64,000 bases of DNA from Pseudorhodobacter aquimaris (GCF_001202025.1 NZ_LGHS01000076.1:62001-126000); one strand, 5' to 3'. Counted from the first letter of the stretch, positions 1 to 8,811 are shown. Made by a program: numbers and translations. Notes: a model not told the origin generated them from the sequence alone.

Positions 1-96
1 GATCAGCGAGGGGTTGGTGGTGACACCATCCACCATGCCCAGATCATTGAGTTCGCGGATTGCATCCACATCGGCGGTATCGACAAAGAATTTCAT
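1..96 (-). CDS. Transaldolase / fructose-6-phosphate aldolase-like protein, N-terminal part only
   Basis: The first 32 codons of a leftward gene that runs off the left edge. The translation begins [20 protein letters not shown] and continues with a TTNPSL motif, which is the N-terminus of the small transaldolase family (Tal/FsaA type) that transfers or cleaves dihydroxyacetone units in the pentose phosphate pathway. The ATG at 96 has an AAAGGA ribosome binding site about eight bases upstream. It is divergent from priA, with about 77 bases between the starts. Transaldolase and fructose-6-phosphate aldolase cannot be told apart from this fragment. Confidence 0.85.
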   Translation of the reverse strand, partial: MKFFVDTADVDAIRELNDLGMVDGVTTNPSLI

Positions 97-173
97 GGCA
101 GGTGTCCTTTGGGTGTTACAGCTAGGCTTGGGGGTGTATTAGCGCAAAGCAAGAGCCGAAGAAAGGGCAAGGC

Positions 174-2369
174 GTGGAGTGGCAAGCAGGTGAAGTGATT
201 GGCGTTGCCGTGACCGAGAATTTTGGCCGCGGGCTGGGACCGATCCTTGACTACCGCGCGCCCGAGGGCGGTTGCGCCTTGGGTGATTTTCTGGAGGTGC
301 CGCTTGGCCCGCGCAAGATTTTGGGCGTGGTCTGGGGGGCTGGTCTGGGCGGGGTTGATCCGGCCAAATTGCGAAGCGCCTACCGTGTGCTGGATGTGCC
401 GCCGATGCGCGATGAGATGCGCGCCTTTCTGACCCGTGCGGCCGATTACACGCTGACGCCCTTGTCGGCGATGCTGCGCCTTGCCACCCGCGCGCCGGGG
501 CTGGACAGCCCGCCCTCTACCCGTCGTGTTTACCGGCTGGGGCAGGGGGAGCCGGCCCGTGCCACCGAGGCCCGCACCAAAGTGCTGGAGGTCTTGCGCG
601 AATACGGCGGGCTGGCGTTTACCCTGAAAGAGCTGGCCGATCAGGCGGGGGTGACGCCTTCGGTCATCAAGGGCCTTGTGAAATCAGGGGTGGTGTTAGA
701 GGAGGACGCCCCCCGCGATCTGCCCTATCCGCGGCTTGATCCGGCGGCGATGGTGGTGCGGCTTGCGGGCGATCAGGTCACGGCGGGGGATGCTTTGGTC
801 GCATCAGTGGCGATGGGCGGCTATTCCGCGACATTGCTTAAGGGTGTCACGGGCTCGGGCAAGACCGAGGTCTATCTGGAGGCGGTTGCCGAATGTCTGC
901 GCCAAGGGCGGCAGGCCCTGGTGTTACTGCCGGAGATTGCGCTGACGTCGGAATTCATCAACCGGGTTGAGGCCCGCTTTGGCGCGCGCCCTGCGGAATG
1001 GCATTCGGGCGTGACGATGACCGAGCGGCGGCGGCTGTGGCGGATGGCGGCCAATGGCGGTGCGCAATTTGTGGCGGGGGCGCGCTCGGCACTGTTTCTG
1101 CCGTTTCAGGATCTGGGCCTGATCGTGGTGGATGAGGAACATGATACCTCTTACAAACAAGAGGAAGGGGTCTTGTATAACGCCCGCGATATGGCCGTGC
1201 TGCGCGCGGCGATTGCGGGGTCTGCGATTGTTCTGGCCTCGGCCACGCCCTCGCTGGAATCATGGGTCAATGCGAAGACCGGCAAATACGGGCGGCTGGA
1301 TCTGGGCGCACGTTTTGGCGCGGCGGAAATGCCGGATATGCGGGCGATTGATATGCGCGCCGAAAAGCTGCCCACGAACCGCTGGATTTCCCCCACGTTG
1401 GAACGGGCTGTGCGGGCGCGGGTGGCGGCGGGGGAACAATCGCTGATTTTCCTCAACCGGCGCGGCTATGCCCCCGTAACCTTGTGCCGCGCCTGTGGTG
1501 AGCAGGTCAGCTGCACCGATTGCGATGCGCGTATGGTGGAACACCGGTTCCAGAACCGCCTGATGTGCCACCAATGCGGCGCGACGCGGCCGATGCCCGA
1601 AGTCTGCCCCTCATGCCAAGTGGCGGGCAAGATGGCGCCTGTCGGGCCGGGGGTAGAGCGTCTGGCCGAAGAGGTGATCGCCCTATTCCCCGAGGCGCGT
1701 GTGGCGGTGCTGTCATCGGATCTGTTCGGCTCGGCCCGCGCGCTCAAGGAGCAGATCGAGGAGATCGCCGCTGGGGCGGCCGATATCATCATCGGCACGC
1801 AGATCGTGGCCAAGGGGCATAACTTTCCACTGTTGACCTTGGTGGGGGTAATTGATGCCGACCTTGGGCTGACCGGATCGGATTTGCGCGCGGCGGAACG
1901 TACGTTCCAGCTGATGCGACAGGTTGCAGGGCGGGCCGGGCGTGCCGACAAGCCAGGCGTTGCGATGATGCAGACCTTTCAGCCCGAACACCCCGTGATC
2001 CGCGCCATTCTGGGCGGCGATGAAGAGGCCTTCTGGGAGGCCGAGGCCGAGGAGCGCCGCGTGGCCGGTGTGCCACCCTATGGGCGTATGGCGGGGATTA
2101 TCCTGTCGGGGCCAGAGGTGGGGCCGGTGTTTGACGTCGGCGCGGATCTGGCGCGCCGCGACGGGCCGTTGCGCAAGATCGGCGCGCAGGTGTTCGGCCC
2201 TGCGCCTGCACCCATCGCCCGCGTGCGCGGACGGCATCGGGTGCGCCTGTTGATCAAGGCCGAGAAAAACGCCCCCCTTCAGGCCGCCATATCGGAGTGG
2301 ATCGCGCAGGTGCGTCTGCCCAATAACGTGCGGCTTGCGGTGGATATCGACCCGCAGAGCTTTTTATAG
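174..2369 (+). CDS. priA: Primosomal replication restart helicase PriA
   Basis: 3'-5' superfamily 2 DNA helicase that reloads the replisome at stalled forks. The 731 residues show an N-terminal DNA-binding domain (PEGG..GDFLEVPLGPRK near residues 30-46), Walker A GVTGSGKTE near 224-232, a DEEH Walker B near 319-322, and a zinc region near 437-480 with four CxxC pairs (CRAC, CTDC, CHQC, CPSC). A GTQIVAKGH helicase motif follows. Length is normal for the family. The GTG at 174 is chosen because GAAAGGG lies just upstream. The last bases overlap the convergent glycosyltransferase gene by 6 nt. Identification is secure; the exact start is slightly uncertain. Confidence 0.96.
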   Translation: MEWQAGEVIGVAVTENFGRGLGPILDYRAPEGGCALGDFLEVPLGPRKILGVVWGAGLGGVDPAKLRSAYRVLDVPPMRDEMRAFLTRAADYTLTPLSAMLRLATRAPGLDSPPSTRRVYRLGQGEPARATEARTKVLEVLREYGGLAFTLKELADQAGVTPSVIKGLVKSGVVLEEDAPRDLPYPRLDPAAMVVRLAGDQVTAGDALVASVAMGGYSATLLKGVTGSGKTEVYLEAVAECLRQGRQALVLLPEIALTSEFINRVEARFGARPAEWHSGVTMTERRRLWRMAANGGAQFVAGARSALFLPFQDLGLIVVDEEHDTSYKQEEGVLYNARDMAVLRAAIAGSAIVLASATPSLESWVNAKTGKYGRLDLGARFGAAEMPDMRAIDMRAEKLPTNRWISPTLERAVRARVAAGEQSLIFLNRRGYAPVTLCRACGEQVSCTDCDARMVEHRFQNRLMCHQCGATRPMPEVCPSCQVAGKMAPVGPGVERLAEEVIALFPEARVAVLSSDLFGSARALKEQIEEIAAGAADIIIGTQIVAKGHNFPLLTLVGVIDADLGLTGSDLRAAERTFQLMRQVAGRAGRADKPGVAMMQTFQPEHPVIRAILGGDEEAFWEAEAEERRVAGVPPYGRMAGIILSGPEVGPVFDVGADLARRDGPLRKIGAQVFGPAPAPIARVRGRHRVRLLIKAEKNAPLQAAISEWIAQVRLPNNVRLAVDIDPQSFL

Positions 2370-3299
2370 CGCCGAGACGGGAATGCTGTGCTGTGGGCCG
2401 TCGAAACGCTCGTGATAGGCATGTATGCGGCGCATGATCAGAAAATGCTCCAGCGTGTTGCGCAAGAACGACCCTCGCACTGCGTTGTTTGGCGGGGCAA
2501 TGGTGCCCAGTAGCCCGCAATCGGGGAAATACCGGTCAAGATAGGGGCGCAGCATTTCCAGATAACGCGGCGGGCAAATGCCGTCGGGGTCAACCCAAGG
2601 CTTGGCCGCCCCCGCGAAATGCGAAATATGCAGCGGAACAGTCAACCCGAACAAAGGCCGTTTACCGGCCCATTGCCAGTTCCAGACGGGGCTCAGCTCT
2701 GTCCAGTTGCGATGAAGCGCGATGTTGAGCAGGGATTGATCGTGATGCACCACGGCGTCTGGATGCGCCTTTGCAAGATGCAGGCAGGTTTCCAAGATCT
2801 GATCACCCCGGAATTTCTCAACATCGAACAGCTCCACCCCGCCGTTAAAATAGGGGGCAGGGGGCAGCCCCGCATGCCGAAAATCGCGGATGTGTTTTTC
2901 GGGGCGCAGCCATTGTTGCATATCGCGGACGGCGGCCACCGCACGGCCATGCATATCGACCGCAAAGAGATCGGCCAGATCGCCGCCCTCCAGCATCATA
3001 TCGGAATCGAGATAGAGGATTTTGGCATAGGTATCGCCCAAAAGATCGGGCAGCCACAGGCGCAGATAGGTGCTGACAGGCAGGTGCACCGATTTTTGCT
3101 TGGCAAGCGCCGGCCCTGTGTCCAGATGCAGGAACTTTACGCCCTTTGCCGCCAGATCGGTTGGTATCTGCATCTTTTCCGAGGAACAGATACAGATATC
3201 AAAGGGCGCATGGGGGTTCTGGTTGGCAATCTGATCGGCCAAAAAGCAACTGATCGGAAGGTAGTTCCTGTCACAGCAAAGGGCGATGGCATTGGTCAC
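2364..3299 (-). CDS. Glycosyltransferase family 8 protein
   Basis: 311-residue GT8 (RfaJ/glycogenin-like, GT-A fold) glycosyltransferase. It has the metal-binding DxD in YLDSDMML (D98, D100), the NGGVELFDVEKF segment typical of the family's central region, and a late HFAGAAKPW segment matching the family's H-x(3)-KPW motif. Such enzymes usually add glucose or galactose to LPS core or exopolysaccharide; the acceptor cannot be read from sequence. No signal peptide, so probably cytoplasmic. The GTG start overlaps the stop of the upstream dadA in the four bases GTGA, so translation is likely coupled. A short downstream ATG start would lose the N-terminal strand and is less likely. Confidence 0.85.
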   Translation of the reverse strand: MTNAIALCCDRNYLPISCFLADQIANQNPHAPFDICICSSEKMQIPTDLAAKGVKFLHLDTGPALAKQKSVHLPVSTYLRLWLPDLLGDTYAKILYLDSDMMLEGGDLADLFAVDMHGRAVAAVRDMQQWLRPEKHIRDFRHAGLPPAPYFNGGVELFDVEKFRGDQILETCLHLAKAHPDAVVHHDQSLLNIALHRNWTELSPVWNWQWAGKRPLFGLTVPLHISHFAGAAKPWVDPDGICPPRYLEMLRPYLDRYFPDCGLLGTIAPPNNAVRGSFLRNTLEHFLIMRRIHAYHERFDGPQHSIPVSAL

Positions 3300-4552
3300 G
3301 CGTAACGCTCCACCGTCAGCCCGTTGAATGAGATTTCCGGCGTTTTGCCCATCACCACATCGGCCACAGCACGGCTTGATCCGCAGGCCATTGTCCAGCC
3401 CAAGGTCCCATGGCCAGTGTTGAGGAACAGGTTGTCATAACGGCTGGCACCCAAAACGGGGGTGCCGTCGGGGGTCATGGGGCGCAGGCCGGTCCAACCC
3501 TCGGCCTGGGTCAAATCACCACCCCGCGGGAACAGATCGCTGATAACATGGCGCACGGTATCGGTGGCATGGGGACCAAGGCGGTTGGAATATCCGGCAA
3601 TCTCGGCGGTGCCTGCCACGCGGATACGGTCACCCAAGCGGGTTATGGCGACCTTATGGGTTTCGTCCATGATGGTCGATTGTGGGGCAAAGGCATCATC
3701 GGTGACGGGCAGGGTGACGGAATAGCCCTTGACCGGATAGACCGGCAGCTTGATGCCGATGGGATTGAGAACGCCGGGGCCATAGCTGCCAAGCGCGCAG
3801 ACATAGGCATCACCGGTAATGCGGCCCGCCACCTCAACATCCACCCCTGCGATACGCCCGTCTTCGACGGCGATGCTGCGGATGTTCTTGCCGTATTGGA
3901 AATCCACCCCCATCTCGACGCATTTTTGTGCCAGCGCAGTGGTGAACATCTGGCAATCGCCGGTCCGATCCGCTGTCAGGCGCAGCCCGCCGACGAATTT
4001 ATCGCGCACCTCTGCCAGCGCAGGCTCGGCGCCGATACAGGCGTCGCGGCCAAGTACCTCATAGGGGCTGTCATATTCGGCCAAGATATCCTGATCGGCC
4101 TTGGAATCCCTCATTTGCTTGGCGGTGCGGAAAAGCTGCAATGTGCCCTGCGCGCGGCCGTCATATTCGATGCCGGTTTCGGCAATCAATTCGGGCATCA
4201 CGTCGCGCGAATAGTTGGAAATCCGCACCATACGGCTTTTGTTGATGCGATAGCTTTCCTCATTGCAGTTGCGCAGCATCGAATAGCACCATTTCCACAT
4301 CGTCGGGCTGATCAGCGGCCAGATGAACAGGGGGCGGCGCTTCATGAACAACCATTTCACAGCCTTGAGCGGGATGCCGGGGGCGGCCCAAGGGGAGGTC
4401 ATGCCATAAGAAAGCTCTCCGGCGTTGGCGAAACTTGCCTCGAGGCCGGGCCCGGACTGGCGGTCAAGGACTGTTACCTCGGCACCTTGCTTGGCAAGGT
4501 AATAGGCGGTGGTGACGCCGATTACGCCAGCACCCATCACGACGACTTTCAT
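3296..4552 (-). CDS. dadA: D-amino acid dehydrogenase small subunit DadA
   Basis: FAD-dependent oxidative deamination of D-amino acids (typically D-alanine to pyruvate), feeding electrons to the respiratory chain. The 418-residue protein opens with a GAGVIG dinucleotide-binding loop (residues 7-12) and an acidic strand end (VTVLDR). It has the family segments SFANAGELSYG, LRLTADRTGDCQ and a C-terminal GHGTLGWTMACGSS FAD-binding motif. An AGGGGA box lies upstream of the ATG at 4552. It is followed directly by the GT8 gene with a 4-nt overlap. No alanine racemase gene is seen beside it. A second, more divergent member of this family is at 54089-55324. Confidence 0.9.
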   Translation of the reverse strand: MKVVVMGAGVIGVTTAYYLAKQGAEVTVLDRQSGPGLEASFANAGELSYGMTSPWAAPGIPLKAVKWLFMKRRPLFIWPLISPTMWKWCYSMLRNCNEESYRINKSRMVRISNYSRDVMPELIAETGIEYDGRAQGTLQLFRTAKQMRDSKADQDILAEYDSPYEVLGRDACIGAEPALAEVRDKFVGGLRLTADRTGDCQMFTTALAQKCVEMGVDFQYGKNIRSIAVEDGRIAGVDVEVAGRITGDAYVCALGSYGPGVLNPIGIKLPVYPVKGYSVTLPVTDDAFAPQSTIMDETHKVAITRLGDRIRVAGTAEIAGYSNRLGPHATDTVRHVISDLFPRGGDLTQAEGWTGLRPMTPDGTPVLGASRYDNLFLNTGHGTLGWTMACGSSRAVADVVMGKTPEISFNGLTVERYA

Positions 4553-4623
4553 CTTGTTTTCCCCTGCTTATCCGATTCATCAGGCGAACCATGCACGGAT
4601 AAACAGGCCAACTCAAGCGGCTG

Positions 4624-5685
4624 TCATGCCAAAGCGTGCCGACCTGACTGATCGACAACGAAATCGGTCAGCATCGCCCCGACCCACATGCAAAAAAGCG
4701 CCAGCCAAGCGGTTCCGGTCAGGATGGAGGTGCCGGTAACGCCCGCGCCGATCGCACAGCCCCCCGCCAGCATCGCACCAAACCCCATCAGCACCGCCCC
4801 GATCATTGCGCGTCGCATATTGCCTGCATTGTCGAAACCTTCAAATTTCAGTTCCCGCCCCCAAAGAGCGGCCAGAAAAGCGCCAATGAACACGCCGGGG
4901 ATCAGGCCGATGTCAAACTCCAGCACGGGGTTTGGTGTCAGAAAAAACATCAGCGTATTGGCCGACGGCCCCGAGAATGTGGCGGAGTTGATAGAGACCG
5001 GCTCAAACGCGACCTGCGCCAGCGAGAAGGTCAGCACCCAGCCGACCGCCACCGCAAACCCCACGCCCGAGGCAAAGACCAGCGTGCGGTAAGATATCTT
5101 GTTGCGCAGGGACACGGCAAGTGCCAAGGCCGCAAGGGCAATGCCCATCACCAATCCGGTTTGATCGGGTAGGCGTAACGCCGCGGCAAGGTCCACATTG
5201 CGTCCGCCGGGTGTCACCCAAAGCCGCGCCAAATAGTCGCGCAACGGGGCAAGCCAGCCATGCAGGCTCATCTGGGCGACGACCGCAAAGATCAGCCCCG
5301 ACACGATGGACCGCAGGTTCCCGGTGGCCGCCAGCACCAAAAGCCGACCCGAACACCCGCGCGCCAGCACCATGCCAACGCCAAACAAAAGCCCGCCGAT
5401 AACCGCGCCCGACCAAGTTCCCGGAACCGCCATCATCCGCGCATCCGCACTGTCGAACAGGCCCAGCCATTGCGCGCCTTGCACCCAGACCATCGCCGTC
5501 GAAAATGTCAGCAACCAGACCGCGACACGGTCGCCCATCCGCCCGCGGGCAAATTCCACGGTTGCAGCACGCAGGCAAAACCTGCTGCGTTGTGCCGCGA
5601 CGCCGAAAAGCAGACCTGTTATCAGGCCAAACAAGGCTGCAGTCGGGGCTTCTCCGATATGGTCGATCAGGGGGACAAGGTCCAT
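4624..5685 (-). CDS. YeeE/YedE family sulfur-compound transporter
   Basis: Integral membrane protein with roughly nine hydrophobic helices, of the YeeE/YedE (TsuA) family that imports thiosulfate or related sulfur compounds. The family's conserved cysteines are visible in SRFCLRAA, ARGCSGRLL and GGCAIGAGVTG. At about 353 residues it matches single-chain TsuA-like proteins rather than the split half-size pairs. The ATG at 5685 is chosen because GGAGAG precedes it at the right distance; an ATG 18 bases further upstream lacks such a site. It is divergent from an MFS gene, and the shared control region holds a perfect palindrome. The exact substrate is inferred only from family. Confidence 0.82.
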   Translation of the reverse strand: MDLVPLIDHIGEAPTAALFGLITGLLFGVAAQRSRFCLRAATVEFARGRMGDRVAVWLLTFSTAMVWVQGAQWLGLFDSADARMMAVPGTWSGAVIGGLLFGVGMVLARGCSGRLLVLAATGNLRSIVSGLIFAVVAQMSLHGWLAPLRDYLARLWVTPGGRNVDLAAALRLPDQTGLVMGIALAALALAVSLRNKISYRTLVFASGVGFAVAVGWVLTFSLAQVAFEPVSINSATFSGPSANTLMFFLTPNPVLEFDIGLIPGVFIGAFLAALWGRELKFEGFDNAGNMRRAMIGAVLMGFGAMLAGGCAIGAGVTGTSILTGTAWLALFCMWVGAMLTDFVVDQSGRHALA

Positions 5686-5717
5686 GCCACTCTCCAAAAC
5701 CATGAGATCATATTGTG

Positions 5718-5729
5718 GTATTCGAATAC
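5718..5729. promoter_or_regulatory. Palindromic operator candidate upstream of the YeeE/YedE gene
   Basis: Perfect 12-bp palindrome GTATTCGAATAC in the AT-rich gap between the divergent YeeE/YedE and MFS genes, about 35 bases before the transporter start. ArsR-family persulfide sensors (BigR/SqrR) bind ATTC/GAAT inverted repeats next to YeeE/YedE genes, so such an operator is plausible. No regulator gene lies beside it, and the spacing differs from the SqrR half-site arrangement as I recall it. Confidence 0.4.
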
Positions 5730-5804
5730 TTATACAGTAATTCAGATCACATTGGTAGGTTTTCGCAGTAGCTTTCGGCAGTGGATTATGGCTAATGCTG
5801 CATT

Positions 5805-7058
5805 ATGTCGCCGCGTATGATGCCTCTTGCCGATACACTTGGCCTGCCGTTCTGGCGGAGGCCCGTGTTTTTGCTGTGCCTTATGGCGGCGGCGATGCCG
5901 ATCTCCTTTGCCACTTGGTCCGCACTTTTGAACAACTTCGTGATCGAGGCGGCAGGTTTTACCGGCGTAGAGATCGGCTGGCTCCATACCGTGCGCGAGA
6001 TCCCGGGGTTTCTGGCTGTCGGTGTGATCGCCGTGCTTTTGGTGATGCGCGAACAGGTGCTGGCGCTGGTTTCCTTGCTGCTGTTGGGGGTGGCCACGGC
6101 GATTACCGCATGGTTCCCCAGCTTTGGCGGCCTGCTGTTTGTCACCTTGCTGTCCTCCATCGGGTTTCACTATTTCGAGACGGTGAACCAAAGCCTGCAA
6201 TTGCAATGGATTGAAAAAAAACGCGCGCCGCAGGTTATCGGCTGGATTGTTGCGGTGGGGTCAGGGGCGTCATTGGTTGCCTACGGGCTGATCGTGCTGA
6301 CGTGGAAGGTTTTTGACCTGTCCTATAATACGGTGTTCATGACCGCGGGCCTGGTGACAATCGCGATTGCGGGTTATGCGATCCTTGCCTTTCCGCAGTT
6401 TGAGGCGCCACATCCGCAAAACAAACGTATGGTGCTGCGCAAACGCTACTGGCTCTATTACTTGATGCAGTTCATGTCTGGCGCGCGGCGGCAGATTTTC
6501 GTGGTGTTTGCCGCCTTTATGATGGTCGAACGTTTTGGCATGGATGTGCAGGCGCTGACGGCGTTGTTTTTGATCAATTACATGGCAAATATGGTGATCG
6601 CACCGCTGATCGGCCGCTGGATTGGCCGCTTTGGTGAGCGGCGGATGCTGATATTGGAATATGCGGGGCTGACGGCGGTTTTCGTGGCCTACGGTTGTCT
6701 CTATGTCTTTGAGTGGGATTGGCATGTGGCCGCGACGCTTTATGTCATCAATCATCTGTTTTTCTCTATGGCTTTTGCGATCAAGACCTATTTTCAGAAA
6801 ATCGCGGATCCGGCCGATATTGCCCCCACGGCGGCCGTGGCCTTTACCATCAATCATATCGCGGCGGTGTTCTTGCCGGCGGGGCTTGGCTATCTTTGGG
6901 TGATATCACCAAAGGCGGTGTTTGTGCTGGCGGCGGCGATGGCGCTTGTGTCGCTTTTGCTGTCATTGCTGATCCCGCGCCATCCCGAGCCGGGGAATGA
7001 GACGATTTTCGCTGCGCGCCGCGTGGTTCCGGGTTCTGCGGGCAAGCTCTCGGCTTGA
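5805..7058 (+). CDS. MFS transporter
   Basis: 417-residue polytopic membrane protein with about twelve hydrophobic segments and the mid-protein cytoplasmic loop of the major facilitator superfamily (after about residue 200, rich in K/R: PQNKRMVLRKRYW). A basic GRWIGRFGERR loop between helices corresponds to the second copy of the MFS loop motif. Substrate is unknown. The ATG at 5805 has no clear ribosome binding site; the methionine pair four codons later is an alternative start. It is divergent from the YeeE/YedE transporter and 52 bases ahead of prmA, with no obvious functional link to either. Confidence 0.75.
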   Translation: MSPRMMPLADTLGLPFWRRPVFLLCLMAAAMPISFATWSALLNNFVIEAAGFTGVEIGWLHTVREIPGFLAVGVIAVLLVMREQVLALVSLLLLGVATAITAWFPSFGGLLFVTLLSSIGFHYFETVNQSLQLQWIEKKRAPQVIGWIVAVGSGASLVAYGLIVLTWKVFDLSYNTVFMTAGLVTIAIAGYAILAFPQFEAPHPQNKRMVLRKRYWLYYLMQFMSGARRQIFVVFAAFMMVERFGMDVQALTALFLINYMANMVIAPLIGRWIGRFGERRMLILEYAGLTAVFVAYGCLYVFEWDWHVAATLYVINHLFFSMAFAIKTYFQKIADPADIAPTAAVAFTINHIAAVFLPAGLGYLWVISPKAVFVLAAAMALVSLLLSLLIPRHPEPGNETIFAARRVVPGSAGKLSA

Positions 7059-7110
7059 CGTGGCGCGGTGCGGGGGCTAGGCCGCATCCATCAAAACATG
7101 AGGTTCCAGC

Positions 7111-7989
7111 ATGCCCACCTATACCGCCTTGACCACACTCATAGGCCAGGATGCCGCCGAAGCGCTTGCCGAAGCGATGGAGCGGATGGAGCCGGAGCCA
7201 ACGGGCGTTGGCGTTTTCGAGATCGAAGACGATAGCGGGCTGTGGGAAGTGGGCGCCTATTTCCTCGAGGCGCCTGACGAGGTGACGCTGGAACTTTTGG
7301 CGGTGGCCTTTGATGCCAAGCCTTTTGCGCTGTCGGAACTGCCGGAAATTGACTGGGTCGCCCATGTCCGCCGTGAATTGGCCCCTGTCGAGGCGGGGCG
7401 CTTCTTTGTTTACGGCAGTCATGATGCCGATAAGGTCCCGACCGAGACGGGCCGTATCCCCCTGCAGATCGAGGCGACGGTGGCCTTTGGCACCGGCCAT
7501 CACGGCACCACGCTGGGCTGTTTGCGCGCTTTTGACCGGCTGCTGGACCAAGGCTTTGCCCCTGCGCGTGTGGCCGATATCGGTTGCGGGACGGCCGTGC
7601 TGGCGCTGGCGGCGGCACGGGTCTTGCCCGATGCGCTGATCATCGCCTCTGATATCGATCAGGTTGCCGTGGATGTTGCCCGCGCCAATATGGAAATCAA
7701 CGGGCTGGACGGCCGCGTGGAGTGCTTTGAGGCCGCCGGTTTCGATCACCCCCGCTTGCGTGAGGCCGCCCCCTTTGATCTGGTTTTCGCCAATATCCTC
7801 AAAGGCCCCTTGGTTGAACTGGCCCCCGATATGGCCAAAAACATCGTCCAAGACGGGCTTTGCATCCTGTCGGGCCTGTTGGTGGTACAAGCCGAGTCGA
7901 TAGAGGCCGCCTATCACGCGCAGGGCTTTGTTTCCGTTGCCCGCGAAGATCTTGGTGAATGGTCTGCATTGGTGCTGCGGCGTAGTTAA
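7111..7989 (+). CDS. prmA: Ribosomal protein L11 methyltransferase PrmA
   Basis: SAM-dependent enzyme that trimethylates ribosomal protein L11. In the 292-residue protein the N-terminal L11-recognition domain is followed by the Rossmann methyltransferase core, with the signature VAFGTGHHGTT (GTGHH at 127-131), the SAM-binding motif DIGCGTAVLALAA, the acidic SDIDQ ribose-binding strand and the NILKGPL motif that replaces NPP[YF] in this family. A GAGG box precedes the ATG. Probably monocistronic or read from the MFS gene 52 bases upstream. Confidence 0.94.
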   Translation: MPTYTALTTLIGQDAAEALAEAMERMEPEPTGVGVFEIEDDSGLWEVGAYFLEAPDEVTLELLAVAFDAKPFALSELPEIDWVAHVRRELAPVEAGRFFVYGSHDADKVPTETGRIPLQIEATVAFGTGHHGTTLGCLRAFDRLLDQGFAPARVADIGCGTAVLALAAARVLPDALIIASDIDQVAVDVARANMEINGLDGRVECFEAAGFDHPRLREAAPFDLVFANILKGPLVELAPDMAKNIVQDGLCILSGLLVVQAESIEAAYHAQGFVSVAREDLGEWSALVLRRS

Positions 7990-8096
7990 TGCACCGTTAA
8001 ATATCGAATTTAGGTTCAATTTTCTCTAAATTCGTCCCAGTTTTGCCTCAATATTCCGATTAACTGTCGGGATAGAAGGTTGAACCGGGGTGATGT

Positions 8097-8441
8097 ATGT
8101 ATGATCCGAATATTCAGGATTTTTATGAGCGGGTGGGCCGTTTGAACAAGGCCCATGCACAGGGTTTCGGTTTTGAGGCCGAGGGCCTGCGCGGGCGCTC
8201 TTATTATCGGCGGCCCAAGCGCATCTCGGTGATGCGACCGCTCATGGTACTGCTGTTTGTGGTGTCCGTCGGGTTTGGGATCAAAGCGACGGCCTATCAC
8301 GTTCTTGGCGCGCAGAATTTTGCTGATCGGGTGGCTGGCCTGCCATTGGATGCGGCGGTGTCAGAGAAATTTCTATCCGCAGATCCGCTAACGCAATTTC
8401 TGGCCGGGGTCATCGGCTGGGCAACACGGCCACAGATGTAG
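8097..8441 (+). CDS. Conserved hypothetical single-pass membrane protein
   Basis: I do not recognise the family. The 114-residue product has a polar, aromatic N-terminal half (about residues 1-44, with RSYYRRPKR just before the membrane), one hydrophobic helix near residues 48-64, and a short C-terminal tail. This suggests a bitopic inner-membrane protein with the N-terminus in the cytoplasm. The ATG follows a GGGG-containing box. It is the last gene before a strong terminator. Codon use matches its neighbours, so it is probably a real resident gene. Confidence 0.65.
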   Translation: MYDPNIQDFYERVGRLNKAHAQGFGFEAEGLRGRSYYRRPKRISVMRPLMVLLFVVSVGFGIKATAYHVLGAQNFADRVAGLPLDAAVSEKFLSADPLTQFLAGVIGWATRPQM

Positions 8442-8471
8442 GTCCTGTGACAGGGTTGGCGTTTCACATTT

Positions 8472-8508
8472 AAAAAGGCCGCTCTCCAATCTGGGAGGCG
8501 GCCTTTTT
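8472..8508. terminator. Bidirectional intrinsic terminator
   Basis: A-rich 5' side, stem AAAAAGGCCGC paired with GCGGCCTTTTT, extended by CTCC/GGAG past a one-base bulge, loop AATC, then a T-run. It lies between convergent genes (the membrane protein on + and DUF1127 on -). The A/T tracts on both sides let it work in both directions. Confidence 0.9.
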
Positions 8509-8555
8509 AATTTTATATCGAGTCGATGTTGGGGGGATTGCCCTGCCGCCCAAAA

Positions 8556-8771
8556 TCAAAAACTCGACTGACGTGCGACATTGGCAATTTCGCCACGGGT
8601 CAGGCCGATGTCGTTAAGCTCACGGTCAGACAGTTTGTTCAACGAGTTGCGTGTAACGCGTGCATCGTTCCAAGCGGTGACATTGGCACCGATATTGCTG
8701 ACAAAGCGGATAAAGCTGTAGGTCGAGATTGCGCCGAATGGTGCGGTGCGGGTCGTCTGGTAGGCGGACAT
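8556..8771 (-). CDS. DUF1127 domain-containing small protein
   Basis: 71 residues ending in the arginine/leucine-containing DUF1127 (YjiS-like) motif, LSDRELNDIGLTRGEI, which covers most of the C-terminal half. Small DUF1127 proteins of alphaproteobacteria have been linked to stress responses, RNA turnover and phosphate or carbon metabolism; the role here is not known. The ATG at 8771 is preceded by AAGGAT. The message carries a short perfect hairpin just upstream of the ribosome binding site. It ends at the bidirectional terminator. Confidence 0.88.
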   Translation of the reverse strand: MSAYQTTRTAPFGAISTYSFIRFVSNIGANVTAWNDARVTRNSLNKLSDRELNDIGLTRGEIANVARQSSF

Positions 8772-8794
8772 GGTTCAAATCCTTATTCATTTTC

Positions 8795-8811
8795 CGCTGA
8801 AAATTTCAGCG
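8795..8811 (-). promoter_or_regulatory. Hairpin in the 5' leader of the DUF1127 mRNA
   Basis: Perfect inverted repeat CGCTGAAA-A-TTTCAGCG with a one-base centre, ending about 24 bases before the DUF1127 start codon and close to its AAGGAT box. With such a tight centre an RNA fold would open the middle A/T pairs to form the loop. It could also be a protein operator. Confidence 0.45.

Noticed and set aside
3410-4651. 413-codon plus-strand frame opposite dadA
   Set aside because: No family resemblance and no ribosome binding site; dadA on the other strand is clear.
5742-6206. 154-codon minus-strand frame across the start of the MFS gene
   Set aside because: Gln/His-rich translation with no similarity; the plus strand has continuous membrane helices.
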